From Entoloma clypeatum (taxonomy: Eukaryota > Basidiomycota > Agaricomycetes > Agaricales > Entolomataceae), in the NCBI GenBank assembly GCA_963565915.1, contig OY751496.1:3100001-3164000 (forward strand): 64,000 bases of DNA, read 5' to 3'. The position numbers were made by a program, and so were the translations under genes. Below the pieces are notes generated by a model. The model saw only the letters and a list, made by a program, of their open reading frames with translations. It was not told where the DNA came from and did no database searches. Shown piece after piece: positions 41,121-52,415 of the stretch. Numbering within the stretch: the first letter of the stretch is position 1; the number at the start of each line of letters is the position of its first letter.

Positions 41121-42425
41121 TCAATCTGGTACTTGTTTGGGTTCCGGAGTGGGTACTTGCAGTTCATCGTCGGGCTTGCTAGATGGCAAGTCATCGTCTG
41201 ATTCAGGGTGATCCTGTCCAGTGGGAACAGGGTCGTGAGGTTTTTTGTAATGACTGTCATTGTCATCGTTTCTGGGGATGAGGTCCTCAAACTCATCAGC
41301 CGGTTCTGGGTTTTCCATTTCTGGATGGTTGTCTGGCAAAGGGTCGATGTGGCATCTAGGGTACTTGCTTTCATCAAAGATAGCTTTCCCACCCATGAAA
41401 ATTGTATTAGTCTCAGGATCCATGAAACGGTATCCTTTGACCCCTGGTTTTGATCCGAGATAAATCATCAATCGAGATCTAGACTCCAGGGAATTTCTAC
41501 GTTTTTCCTTTGGGATATACACATATGCCTGACATCCGAAGACTCTGATGCTTGACATATCGGGGATCTCATTGGTCACCCTGAAGTAAGGGGTATTCCA
41601 TTCGAGACGCTGCATGGGGGTTCTTTTGTAGAGAAACGCTGCATGTTCCAAACAGAATTCCCACCACATAGGGGGTAAGCACGCGTCGAAGCGCAAGGCC
41701 TGAGATTTCTCCACAGGGTTCGATTTATCCGTTCTGCTCTACCGTTCTGCTGGTGCTGATACGGGAGCGTGACGTCGATCAGAATTCCATGATCGGCAAG
41801 TACATCCTTGTATTCGTCAAACTCTCCACCTCCATCAACTCACCATTTTTTAGGAGTGCCGGCGAACTGATTCTGGATCATTGCAAGAAATTGTCGCAGT
41901 GCCGTGATGGCATCCGACTTCTTTCTAAGCAAGACAACCCAGACAGACGTGGGATGAAAAATCGTCCAAAAACGTGAGGAAATATTTATATTTATGGTAT
42001 GATGCTGTGGATATCTGTTTGAGATCGGAATGGATCAGATCAAAGGTTTTGGTTGCCCTTGTCATCGAATTGGGATATGACTGATTTGGCATTTTCCCTT
42101 TGAGGCAACCTGTGCAACTTTCCTGTGATTTCTCATGTACTAGTGTTTCAGGTACCCCTTTGGTACTGGTGGGAATCTTTCGGAGTGCTTGATCATTTGG
42201 GTGACCAAGGCGCTTGTGCCATGTTTCGACAGTGATTTCGCTTGAGATCGCATGGATCTGGTCATAGCATATTTCAGTGTCTAACCAGTAAATGGTTTGA
42301 CCAAGGATGTGAGGCGAAAACTGGATTTTGTTCAGCCCTTTGGAGATATTGAGTTCTCCACAAGTCCCATCTACTTTGTAACCATGGTTAAGGAAGATGC
42401 CTAGGGACAATAGGTGTGTGTCCAT
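41121..42425 (-). pseudogene. Copia-2 integrase, same frameshift as copia-1
   Basis: Frames 41925-42425 and 41121-41714 mirror 18095-18595 and 18806-19399, with the same break after F-L-D-D-F-S-S-H-V and the same stop after the second-Asp region. Confidence 0.85.
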
Positions 42426-42462
42426 GTCCAGAATGTAGAATACTGGTCTGAGAAGATGAGTT

Positions 42463-42885
42463 TTAATTTCCCCGTTTCAGGGTATGCCGTACTGGAACGG
42501 CCCCAACTCCTAATATTTCCAGTTTCTTCCCTTTAGCTGCAGTTTGGACAAATCGCTTGACCGTGAGAGGTCTATAGTATGTGAAGTCTTTAAACTCATA
42601 GGTGAAGTGTAACGAGGCGCCGGAGTCTAATATCCACTGCGCGCGTTCTTTTTCCTTACAGCGTGTACAAGAGGCAAAATGTTTAATATATTTTTTGTGT
42701 AGATCACTGCTGAAGTGATCTACGCACTCTGTAGTGGTACTAGCTAATATATTATACGTCTGTTGAGAGGCATAATTAGCTTTCCACATTTGGTAAGGTT
42801 TAAGAAAAGGGTTTGACGGACCGTCAAGTTCTATTTTGTAATCAAACTCATCCGGCCCCATCCATTCCTGGTCGATGTCCATCAT
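42463..42885 (-). pseudogene. Copia-2 aspartic protease
   Basis: As copia-1 (D-S-G-A site); the Cys pair reads C-T-R-C here against C-T-H-C there. Same terminal stop. Confidence 0.85.
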
Positions 42886-42915
42886 TTTCAGCGATTGGTC
42901 TAACGGCGGAGTAAC

Positions 42916-43696
42916 TCAACGCTGTTTTGATGGCCTCTCGTCGATGTCTGGAATGATAGTGTCCAAGATATGAAGGTTCGACCCAGAGGGTCGTGCGCCG
43001 ATTTCTCGGGCAAGCTTTCGCACTTTCTCGTTCTTTTTCCATGCTGACGGCTTTCTGGAAGGAAGCCCGGTATACTGAGAAGGAGGCAGGTTCATGCATT
43101 GCAGGAGTGACTGCATTCTTTCCGACTCAGGCTGTGCGGTACTTGAAGTTTTCCTGTGACCTGTTATAGTGGTAAAGGCAGGTGCATGACGAGGAGGTTG
43201 CTCAATGGCCGGTGCAATGAACTCGACCATCTCCTCGGCATGGTCGGAGTTGTTGTCTACATTGTTGGCGCGTTTCTTCTGGTTGCGCCAGCGTCCCTTT
43301 CCCTTCTTCTTTTCAGAAGCGGTACTTGGGTCGGTCGAGTTAGGCTGCTCGTCAGCGTTGTTATGCGAGGTACTCGGCGCTGTCTGCTTTTCCCATTTGG
43401 GGTCTTGCCCCTTTCGCTTAGTCCCGGAGATTTTCCAGGCCTGCTCATTGGACGCCCGAGTAGACCCTATCGCGTACTTGCACCTGTACTCTGAAACGAT
43501 GCTGTCAGTGACGGCCTGCCATGTGAAGTTGTCGGCATCATAGACCTGAAAGAGGGCGGTGGAGAGAGACGACCAAGCGTCAGGAATGGCACTTGCCAAG
43601 ATCATAGCCTGCATCAGATCAGGCACAATGAATTTTGAGTCGCTAAGGCGAGCAAAGAGTGACCCAAGGCGCTCGATTTCTGAAACAGGGTCCCGA
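42916..43696 (-). pseudogene. Copia-2 gag, 3' part
   Basis: Equivalent to 16825-17604. The open frame runs a few codons into the LTR of element C, but copia sequence stops at 43696 and resumes at 57743. Confidence 0.85.
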
Positions 43697-44977
43697 TGAT
43701 AAGGCCGCGATGCGTCTAGGCCTAAAATCTGCGCGTTTTGCACCCTTTCACACTATCTCTAAGGGATATAGAGAGTCCTAGATGAGCTCCGATTCTGAGG
43801 ACTTAGTGGCGACGTTAGAGAGAGAGACCAGCGACCCTGGCAATGTAGGACATAGCGCTGGTCACCACTATGGGCTTAGCTATGATACTCGAGAGCTATG
43901 GGATCGTCTCGCGAGATAGAAAAGACTATTGAGTGCCTCTCGCGACGAAGCGTGAAACAAGGAGATGGGTTATATTGGAGTTATCGATGACACTAGCACT
44001 GTCTACCATACATCGGGGCTTGACCGGAGACATTCTCACGAGAGGTTTGGTCAATGTGCGCTGTGCTCCACGTCCAAATCGTCCATATCAGGAATATCGA
44101 AATGACATCAGATGATACAGACCGAGATCGGGTTTGATACGTTGCGATCAACGTGACCTTATGGTGAACTTTGATAGGGACCGAATCTGATGGGTGGCTT
44201 ATCAAGGCGACCCTTAATTGATGCAGCTGATACCTCACGGTAACTAATCGGCATCGTCCTGGGTACATCGCAAAACCAAGATATTGAAATAGTGGCCTCT
44301 CCAGTGTGGCAGAGGTTTGGATATGGAAAAGGGGCGTACCTGTGGCGTTGTCTACCACATGGGCGCATCGAAACGACTCTAGCGAAGGTCACTTGACTGG
44401 ATACCATTTATCGATACCACATGCAACCTTTTTCTATATTTATTGCTGCTCATGTATAAAATCTCGTAGTTTCGTGGTAGATAGGTTAGGTTAGATTGTG
44501 CCCCAGAATTGATAGCATTTGTCTTGTGCATCTGTCGTCGTTCGCGAGTATCATTGAAGCCTCGAGATCGTTTGGTTTGCATCGGAAGTCAGTCGCAATT
44601 GTGTTTTGTGTGTTCGAGAACTTGTCAATCGTCAAATTGTGTTATCTATCAGTCGTATTGGTCATTGTTGTGTTCGTATTTGGTCGAGATCGTGTTCGCG
44701 AAGTCTTGTTGGTCCGGAAGTCACAAACCTCGGTTCATTATCTATTGAGAACTATCTCTAAGTCTTGTTCAAGACCTATCGAGCCATCGCTAAACGAGTT
44801 ATTCAATTGTTGTTTGAAAGAGTCGCATCCTGAGTGATCCCACTCATCACCCCGAACTATATCGATTGAGAAGTACACATCACGAGACTTGTTCGGTCTT
44901 CGTTGTTGTGTTTGGTGTTTGTGTGTGTGATAGAGATATCGCTCGCGCTCATCCCCAGACTCACTTCCTTCGTTTCA
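43697..44977 (+). repeat. Element C 5' LTR
   Basis: 1281 bp. The two differences noticed from the 3' copy (CCGCG/CTGCG near 43705; CACGTCC/CACATCC near 44072) are both CpG transitions. It contains TTCTATATTTAT and TGTATAAAATCTC boxes (about 44430-44465) and four TCGCGA sites. Confidence 0.93.
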
Positions 44978-44979
44978 TC

Positions 44980-44996
44980 TGGAGCCCACCGCGAGG
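44980..44996 (+). other. Element C primer-binding site
   Basis: Two bases after the LTR comes TGGAGCCCACCGCGAGG, the reverse complement of a sequence ending in CCA, hence a normal tRNA 3'-end primer site. The tRNA was not identified. Confidence 0.65.
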
Positions 44997-44997
44997 G

Positions 44998-45460
44998 GTG
45001 GTTCTAAAATAACAAATTTACTCAGTATCGGCTCGATACAGTTCCTCTCAAGGAATTAGTTATAGTTCTCGCTTGAGAGATAACCCTGTCCTCTACAAGC
45101 AAACCCACTGTTGCATCTAGCAGCAAACTCGTTAAAGCAAACTTGTGGAAGCCTCCAGTTCATAAAAGAGGTCTCGTGAGTAGTCATAAACCGAAGACAA
45201 CGTCTCTAAAAGCGTCATCTTCAAAAGCAACAAATTCACAATCTATTGAAACGGCTCGCGAGCGCGTGACCCGTAGTCTATCGAAAGCAGGAGCAGAACT
45301 AGTAGGACCTCTCGAAGAGCCCATAAAGCATACTCGAAAGAGAATACTAGAAAACCTTGAATCGGAAAGGCTACTAGCATCGCGAGAGCATTCAGTATTC
45401 ATTGTGCAACCAATACAAACTCAAAATCAAAATCTTAACAGTCAATTGTCGACATATACA
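44998..45460 (+). other. Element C leader
   Basis: Open in the gag frame from about 45143 but without ATG until 45461. The peptide would be basic and Ser/Lys-rich. Probably untranslated leader or non-AUG extension. Confidence 0.4.
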
Positions 45461-47116
45461 ATGGCTACAAATACACAGAATGTTGCTGCAACTGCACCAA
45501 GGAATGGTTTGAGAATGCCGCGTTGAAGTGAACGAGGAGCGCCGAGATTTGATAAAGAAAAAGCCTCCGAGCTTTTAAGATTCATTGATGAAGTCGAAAT
45601 CTGCTTTGACCATGCAGGTATAACCGATATTGTGGAAAAGAAAAAGTTAATCGGAGACTATGCAGATAGTGTCTCCGAAGAAGAATGGACAACCCTCGAT
45701 TCCTACGCTAAAGGAACATGGGAGGAGTATAAGAAAGAGTTAATAAACAACTACCCAGTGGTAGCGAGCGGACGCGACGGTACCTTGGCCAGATTATCGA
45801 GTATCTGCAAGGAGCACAGTCGTCTGGGACTAGGAAATCTGGATGAAATTATGTCCCTAAAACGTAGTTTCAAAGCCGAAGCTAAGAAACTGACCGGTGC
45901 AAATGGTTGTATCTCCAATCGTGAGCTCGTGGGGAGGTTCTTGAGTTGTTTAAATGACGACTTCGCAGAAGCGGTCAAGTTGAGATTGTCCATGGTGGAC
46001 ACCGCGGCCACAGCAAATAATGCCGCGGCACCTGCAGTGAGACATCAGGATAATCTCGTAGACTTGAGTGACATAATAGAAATTGTCGAGAAAATGGCGA
46101 GGCACCATAACGGTTTCACTGCTTCCAATAATTATACGTCACGGGCCGCTCCCTCCAATGTTGCTATTCCTATGTCCAATCCGTCATCGGCGGTAAAGAT
46201 CGAGCAAATGCTTGACTCTGTGGCGCAGAGTCAGGCATTGTTGACCGATAGAGTTGAAGGCTTCGAGAAATCTACGCAAGGAATTATGAAAACGCTTCAA
46301 GCGATGCAGGCAGGCCCTCAGCAACAGTACAAACAGGAACCGCGAGTGGCACCCAGTGGTGGGGCGCCTCCGGGATGTTGTCACTATTGCTACAAGCCGC
46401 ACCATTTCCTTCGAGAGTGTACCGAACTTCAGACGCATCTAGCGCAAGGAAAAATTAAAGCCACCCCACAAGGGATCCGTTTGCCAGATGGAGGCTACAT
46501 TCCTCGCGAGCCTAGTAATATTAGTCAGAAGGATCGGGTAGAGCAATTGTCGGCCAATAAGCAATTGTATCAAGGATATTTCGAAGACGAGCAAGCTCCT
46601 GGCCTACTCAACCTTGCGCAAATACAGGACAATTCAGACTACTCTCTGTTTACAAATAAGCCTCGCGATCAGCGAGACGAGAATCTGCGGTTGATGCAAG
46701 AAGGGATGGCCAAGCGCGACCAACAGATCGTGGCATTGAACAATCTCATAGCGCAACAACAGGCCGGTACGGCAGTCCCACCGTTAAACCCAGTTCAGCA
46801 GCCATTTAATAATTTCAATATGTATACGCAACCATACGGTACTGCTCCGGCGGTTCCCGTACACTATACCCCAGTTCAGAATTCTTTTATGTCTGGAATA
46901 TCAAACCCAGTTCCCCAAATTGTGGCACTGCAGAATCGAGTCGCGATGCCGGGAATGATGCCAGTCCAGCAACAGTTACCCATCAATGAGCCTGAGGGTA
47001 CTTCGGGAAAGCCTGATATGCAGGAAGCATTCCTCGCAATGACTAAAGTGATGCAGGACATCAGTCAATTCGTAGTCACCCGATCGGGGAACGCCAAGAA
47101 GGAATCGGGTTTTTAG
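45461..47116 (+). pseudogene. gag: Element C gag, one in-frame TGA
   Basis: From the ATG at 45461 (M-A-T-N-T-Q-N-V) the frame meets TGA at 45524-45526, then is open for about 530 codons. The capsid-like part has L-L-R-F-I-D-E-V-E-I-C-F and L-R-F...W-T-T-L-D-S-Y-A. One CCHC knuckle reads C-H-Y-C-Y-K-P-H-H-F-L-R-E-C. A Gln/Pro-rich tail ends at TAG. The TGA could come from CGA by one C-to-T change. Similar long gags with a single knuckle are known from agaricomycete retroelements. Confidence 0.75.
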
Positions 47117-48402
47117 AACGTTCGAGGAAGGCGAAGCAGATTCCAGCAAGGTCTTGGGTTGAAAAGAATCGTGCCAAATCGCCGGAGAAACGGACTGAAA
47201 ACCGAGACCCAGATAGTGAAACAGAAAATGAAATAGAAAAAGATATTGAAGAAGTCGAGGAAGTAGATAGCGATGATGATGAGGCAGAACCTGAGTTAAC
47301 GCCGAAGCCATCGGCCAAGACAAAGTCTGTCACCCAAAAAGATAGTGACCGAGCGTTTACCCGCGAAGAAGTCACTAGACCAGCAGTTGATTTGCCGTTT
47401 CGTGATGTACCAGAAGTCGCTTTCGTTCCCCTTGGTAAAAATAAAAGACCCGACCGCGAGACCATCCCCGACGTTGATTGAAAGGGACCGGCGTTTCGCA
47501 GCAAGGCACCTATCGAAGAACAATTGAAGGGTGTCGCGGTCTCGGCAGTGCTCGAGACTCCGATCACGATTGCATTGGGTGATTTATTGAGGGCAGATAA
47601 AGTAGTACAAGAGGAATTGCGAAAGCTATTGACTAGGAAGAGAGTACCTGCGAACGTTTGAGCGTTGAACCTGCTAGATTCAATGGACGACAGCCAGTTG
47701 TCATATTGGAAAAAGTTTGCCCAAACAAACGAACTAGAAGATATAGTTAAAGTAGATGAATTGCCAGTGGCGTCGTTCATGATCATGGAACAGACTATAA
47801 ACAACCTACCTGTCGGTTCGGTGGTCATCTCGGACCCCGTCTTACAGTATCTCGAGAGTTTGCCGCCTGGGACAGCACCTAAATCAGTATATGTCGCACA
47901 GGAATCGCAGAGTCTTCGGACAGTAAGTGCCGTGGTGAATGGAATGATGGAAGAACAGTGTATTCTTGATGGAGGCTCCCAGATCGTCTCGATGTCGAAG
48001 GCTGCAGCCGTCGCGATGAGGCTTTCGTGGGATCCAGATATATGCATCCATATGCAAAGTGCCAATAAGCAAATCGAAAAGTCGCTGGGACTATCGCGAA
48101 ATGTGCCGTTCCGTTTTGATCACATTGTAGTCTATCTGCAGGTCCATATTATAAATGAGCCAGCCTATAGAGTGCTTTTGGGGCGACCTTTCGACGGGGT
48201 AACTTGTAGTAATTATCAAAATGATAGAGATGGAGGACAACTCCTGACCATCAAGTGTCCGAATACTATTCAGAAGATCACGATTGCGACGTCGGAACGA
48301 GGAAAGGATCCTGATCTATTGAAGAGGAAACGGCCCACCACTGAAGCAGATGGTACGGGTTTTCAATCTTTGATGAACTGGTCGGCCACCAGGGAGAGAT
48401 AA
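47117..48402 (+). pseudogene. Element C linker and aspartic protease
   Basis: After gag the frame shifts. An acidic linker (D-P-D-S-E-T-E-N-E-I-E) is followed by TGA near 47481 and another near 47659, and then the protease region 47665-48402. The active site reads C-I-L-D-G-G-S-Q-I-V-S-M-S, with D-G-G where aspartic proteases have D-S/T-G. R-V-L-L-G-R-P-F-D is the usual second landmark. The end is out of frame with the RT frame that follows. Confidence 0.7.
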
Positions 48403-48443
48403 TTATAAACATCGATTCTAGCGATATTGAGAGACCATATATA

Positions 48444-49796
48444 ATGGCTTATGGCATTGCGGAAAATGGAAAATTTACGAGAGACGAAATTAGAGACCTG
48501 TATCTCGAAGCGTCGCGAGATAGTGTCGCGGACGAGAACGCACAGGTCCTTTTAGGGGCATATTGGGACGGAAAATCGAGGGAACATCCAGAATGGCATT
48601 GCGATGACGAACAAGAAATATTAGACCAATATCATGGTGGGATTGTACAAGTGCTAGCAGGTAAGAAATATAAACCCGTCGACAAGAAGGTGCGACCAGT
48701 ATTGGGAGAGTTGTCCGAGACATTTCACATAGTTCGCAAGATAAAAGGGGACCCCCTTGCGGAGTTACCAAAGTTGAACCCAAAACCACCGGGGTTTGCG
48801 CCCAAGGGTCGCTACACCCAGGAAAGGATGGAGCACATGGACAGTATACACGACCATGATTTTCTCTGGAAAGAAGAAATGAAACTAATACATCATTTAT
48901 TGAGTGAACAGAATCAGGCTTTTGCATGGGATGATTCGGAGCGTGGTAGCTTTCGCGAGGATTTCTTTCCTCCGGTACAGATACCCGTGGTACCGCACAC
49001 TCCGTGGGTACTAAGAAATATTCCTATTCCGCCTGGGATACATGATGAAGTGTGTAAGATAATAAGGACAAAGATGGCCGCGGGCGTGTACGAACCGTCG
49101 AATTCCTCATACAGATCCCGGTGGTTCTGTGTATTGAAAAAGGATGGCAAGAGTCTCCATATCATACACAGTCTAGAACCGTTGAACCAAGTCACTATAG
49201 CACATTCGGGCCTTCCCCCGGCAACAGAGGAATTAGCCAACCATTTCGCGGGACGTGCTTGTGGTGGAATGTTCGATCTCTATGTGGGATATGACGAGTG
49301 CAAGTTAGCGGTCCAGTCTCGCGACTTGACTACATTTCAGATGCCATTCGGTGCTCAAAGATTGGTCACTTTACCAATGGGTTGGACAAATTTGGTACCG
49401 ATCTTTCATGATGATGTTACACATATATTGCAGGACGAAATACCAGATGTTACTATTCCCTACATCGACGATGTGGCGGTTCGCGGCCCATCTACGCGAT
49501 ACGAGTTGCCTGATGGCAGATACGAAACTATAGAAGAAAATCCAGGCATTAGGCGATTTGTATGGGAACATGTACAGAATGTGAATAGAGTGTTACAGAG
49601 AATGCGATATAGTGGAGGAACGTTCTCTGGGTATAAGTCGCTAGTATGCGCGGGCGAGATAGTGGTAGTTGGCCATCGTTGCACGTATGAAGGACGGAGA
49701 CCCGAGACAGATAGGTTCGGAATTATCAGCCGCTGGGGACCTTGCAAAGATATACATGATGTGCGGTCGTTCCTTGGAACGGCTGGCACTTGTTGA
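48444..49796 (+). pseudogene. Element C reverse transcriptase
   Basis: 450 codons; upstream of the ATG at 48444 the frame continues (G-E-I-I-I-N-I-D). RT blocks: S-R-W-F-C-V-L-K-K-D-G, the P-x-G block Q-M-P-F-G-A-Q-R-L, T-L-P-M-G-W-T-N, and the catalytic P-Y-I-D-D-V-A-V. Stops at TGA (49794-49796) inside the F-L-G-T...N-F-I-R-D-F motif, a place where a one-base CGA-to-TGA change explains the break. Confidence 0.85.
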
Positions 49797-52217
49797 AACT
49801 TTATTAGAGACTTCGCGAAGAAGGCGGAACCTCTAGTCAAGTTGACGCGAAGTCGTGAACTCTTTGTCTGGGGATCTGAACAGGAGAAGGCCATGCAAGA
49901 CATAAAGGATGCTTTAGCGGCGTCCCCCGCAATCAAGCCAATAGATTATCATGGTGGAGGTGCGGTGGTCCTTTGCGTAGACTCCTCGTGGCGGGCGGTT
50001 GGATTCTATATCTGTCAAGAGGAGGAGGGTGATTCTAAGAAGAGGACATATGCGAAGTTCGCATCGATAACACTAAACGAGCGTGAGGCGAGGTATTCGC
50101 AACCAAAGCGAGAATTGTATGGTTTATTTCGCGCATTGAAAGAGGCGAAGTTTTGGCTCTTGGGCTGTCGGAACCTAGTTATAGAGACCAATGCGAAGTA
50201 TATCAAGGGGATGCTCAATAATCCTGGTCTTGGACCGAACGCTGCTATAAATCGGTGGATTGATTACATTTTGATGTTCCACTTCACACTAAGGCATGTG
50301 CCAGGCAAGACCTTCGCACCCGATGGTCTATCGAGGCGAGAAGCGCAACCGGGGGATGAAACCTACCATATCGAGGAGGACTGGGTGGATGAACCAGATG
50401 GACCGCCACGGTACGAGTATCCTGATAAGGAAAATGGTATCCCTAATGCGGAAAAGAATGACCCGTTAGAGTTCGACGATTTTAAAACAAAGATAGACAC
50501 ATGCGGTGGTTATCTTTGGGCTACGTCAGTTGAAGACTTCCGGGGAGAGCTTGCTGATGCTCGCGAGAGATCGAATATTGAACGGTTATATCTTGGGCGA
50601 GTGTGTAAGGCTGGACTGCTCTCGCAATTCGTGGGGGAACCGGCGTTGCCCGACGACTCTTTGAAATGGGATGAATCGATGCGAGAACCTTATGATGAGG
50701 ATCATCGCATGATAACCGCGAAGTTGCAGGATGACCGCATTCCTGACATCAAAATTTGGCTCAAGGACCCTTTTGTGAGACCAAACGGCCTGAATGACCG
50801 ACAGTATAAACAGTTCGCGCAGCGTGTGAGACGATTCTTTGTCGCTGATGATGGCTGGCTCTATAGAAGAGGTAGCGAGGGAAAGCACAAACTAGTGGTC
50901 GAGAAGGGGCATCACATGTACATGATGAGGGCGTCCCATGATAGCCTTGCGCACCGCGGCTTCTATGCAACAAAGGAGCTTATTGCGCAAAGATTCTGGT
51001 GGCCAGAATATGAGCGCGACGTTCGCCTATATGTCCAGACTTGTCATATATGTCAGCTGAGACAGAAGACATTGGTTCGCATTCCTCCTATGGTAACCCA
51101 TACGCCGGGTCTGTTTCAGGTCCTGCATGCCGATACGCTACACATGACGCCGGCGTCGAACGGTTGTAAATACATTGTTCACGGCCGCTGTGCACTATCG
51201 ACATGGATGGAAGGGCGGCCGCTAAGGCAAGAAACGGGTCGGACTGTTGGGCACTGGCTCTTCGAAGACATACTATGTAGGTGGGGCGGTATGGTAATGA
51301 TTGTGACTGATAACGCGGGGCCATTCAAGAAAGCTTTGGCCTGGATAGAACAGAAGTATGGAATTAAGGGGATTATGATATCGGCTTATAATTCTAGAGC
51401 AAATGGATGGATCGAGAGGCCGCATTGGGACGTTTGTCAGGCTTTGTTTAAGGCCACAGGCGGTGATATCGGCAAGTGGTTCTGGTTCTTCCACCATATG
51501 ATGTGGGCAGATAGGATCACGATTCGGAAGGGTTTGGGATGCTCGCCATATTTCGTGTGTACAGGGGCGCATCCCATCCTTCCCCTAGATATTGTTGAGG
51601 CGACGTGGCTAGTGAAACTTCCAGATGGGCCGCTGTCAACGGCGGACCTGATCGGATTTAGGGCTCGTGCACTCGCGAAGCACAAAGTGCACGTCGATGA
51701 GATGCGTAAGCGGGTTACGCATGCCAAGATGACAGCGGTACTTCGTTATGAGCAAGAGCACCGGCATAAAATCAGAGATTATGACTTTAGAGAGAGAGAT
51801 CTAGTGTTAGTCCGCAATACAGCGGTTGAAAATAGTCTCGACAAGAAAATGAAGCCCAGGTACTTCGGTCCTATGGTGGTCGTCGCGAGGAATAAAGGTG
51901 GAGCATACATCATCGCGGAACTGGATGGGTCGGTATGGCATGAGAAGGTTGCAGCATTTAGGCTCGTTCCCTACCATGCGAGATGTGCCATTGCAGTCCC
52001 TAAAAGGGTGTTAGACTTCATCGATATTACAAAAGCGACATTGGAAGGATTGAAAAATTCGACCGAGACTGCTAAGGACAGTGGTGAGGACCTGTGGTTC
52101 GACGGGACGAGGCTGGACATAGATAAGAATGACAGGTTTGAGGATACGCCTCGCGAGGTTACCGTAGATGATGCGGGGGCAGTCTCGGACGAGGATTCCA
52201 GCTCGGATGATGAATGA
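49797..52217 (+). CDS. Element C RNase H and integrase
   Basis: Open from just after the TGA to 52217, about 800 codons. RNase H: C-V-D-S-S-W-R-A-V-G-F, R-E-L-Y-G-L-F-R-A-L. Integrase: H-D-S-L-A-H-R-G-F...C-H-I-C-Q-L-R-Q-K finger, then the catalytic triad in H-A-D-T-L-H-M, V-T-D-N-A-G-P-F and N-G-W-I-E-R-P-H. The C-terminal tail is acidic and has no chromodomain, unlike families A and B. It would be intact if f the TGA were read through. Confidence 0.85.
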   Translation, partial: NFIRDFAKKAEPLVKLTRSRELFVWGSEQEKAMQDIKDALAASPAIKPIDYHGGGAVVLCVDSSWRAVGFYICQEEEGDSKKRTYAKFASITLNEREARYSQPKRELYGLFRALKEAKFWLLGCRNLVIETNAKYIKGMLNNPGLGPNAAINRWIDYILMFHFTLRHVPGKTFAPDGLSRREAQPGDETYHIEEDWVDEPDGPPRYEYPDKENGIPNAEKNDPLEFDDFKTKIDTCGGYLWATSVEDFRGELADARERSNIERLYLGRVCKAGLLSQFVGEPALPDDSLKWDESMREPYDEDHRMITAKLQDDRIPDIKIWLKDPFVRPNGLNDRQYKQFAQRVRRFFVADDGWLYRRGSEGKHKLVVEKGHHMYMMRASHDSLAHRGFYATKELIAQRFWWPEYERDVRLYVQTCHICQLRQKTLVRIPPMVTHTPGLFQVLHADTLHMTPASNGCKYIVHGRCALSTWMEGRPLRQETGRTVGHWLFEDILCRWGGMVMIVTDNAGPFKKALAWIEQKYGIKGIMISAYNSRANGWIERPHWDVCQALFKATGGDIGKWFWFFHHMMWADRITIRKGLGCSPYFVCTGAHPILPLDIVEATWLVKLPDGPLSTADLIGFRARALAKHKVHVDEMRKRVTHAKMTAVLRYEQEHRHKIRDYDFRERDLVLVRNTAVENSLDKKMKPRYFGPMVVVARNKGGAYIIAELDGSVWHEKVAAFRLVPYHARCAIAVPKRVLDFIDITKATLEGLKNSTETAKDSGEDLWFDGTRLDIDKNDRFEDTPREVTVDDAGAVSDEDSSSDDE

Positions 52218-52415
52218 CCGGGCTCGCGGGACTTACTTTGAAGGAAATCACCACTGGTATGATCTCGCGAGGCCTAGGGCCATGTTGGAATGACTTAGCA
52301 ATCATATTGAACGCCTATGTGCCAGCAGAGGAAGACCTGTATTACGGACTATACAGTAAAAACCTCTACAAGGGGACATGTGGCTTTTGCGGTGGCAGGA
52401 AAGGTGAAGGGCAGT

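Noticed and set aside
47076..48065. Long minus-strand frame (329 codons, Ser/Thr-rich)
   Set aside because: Mirror of the acidic linker and protease of element C; composition is what the reverse of Glu/Asp/Arg codons gives, and it has no motif or introns like the true antisense genes.
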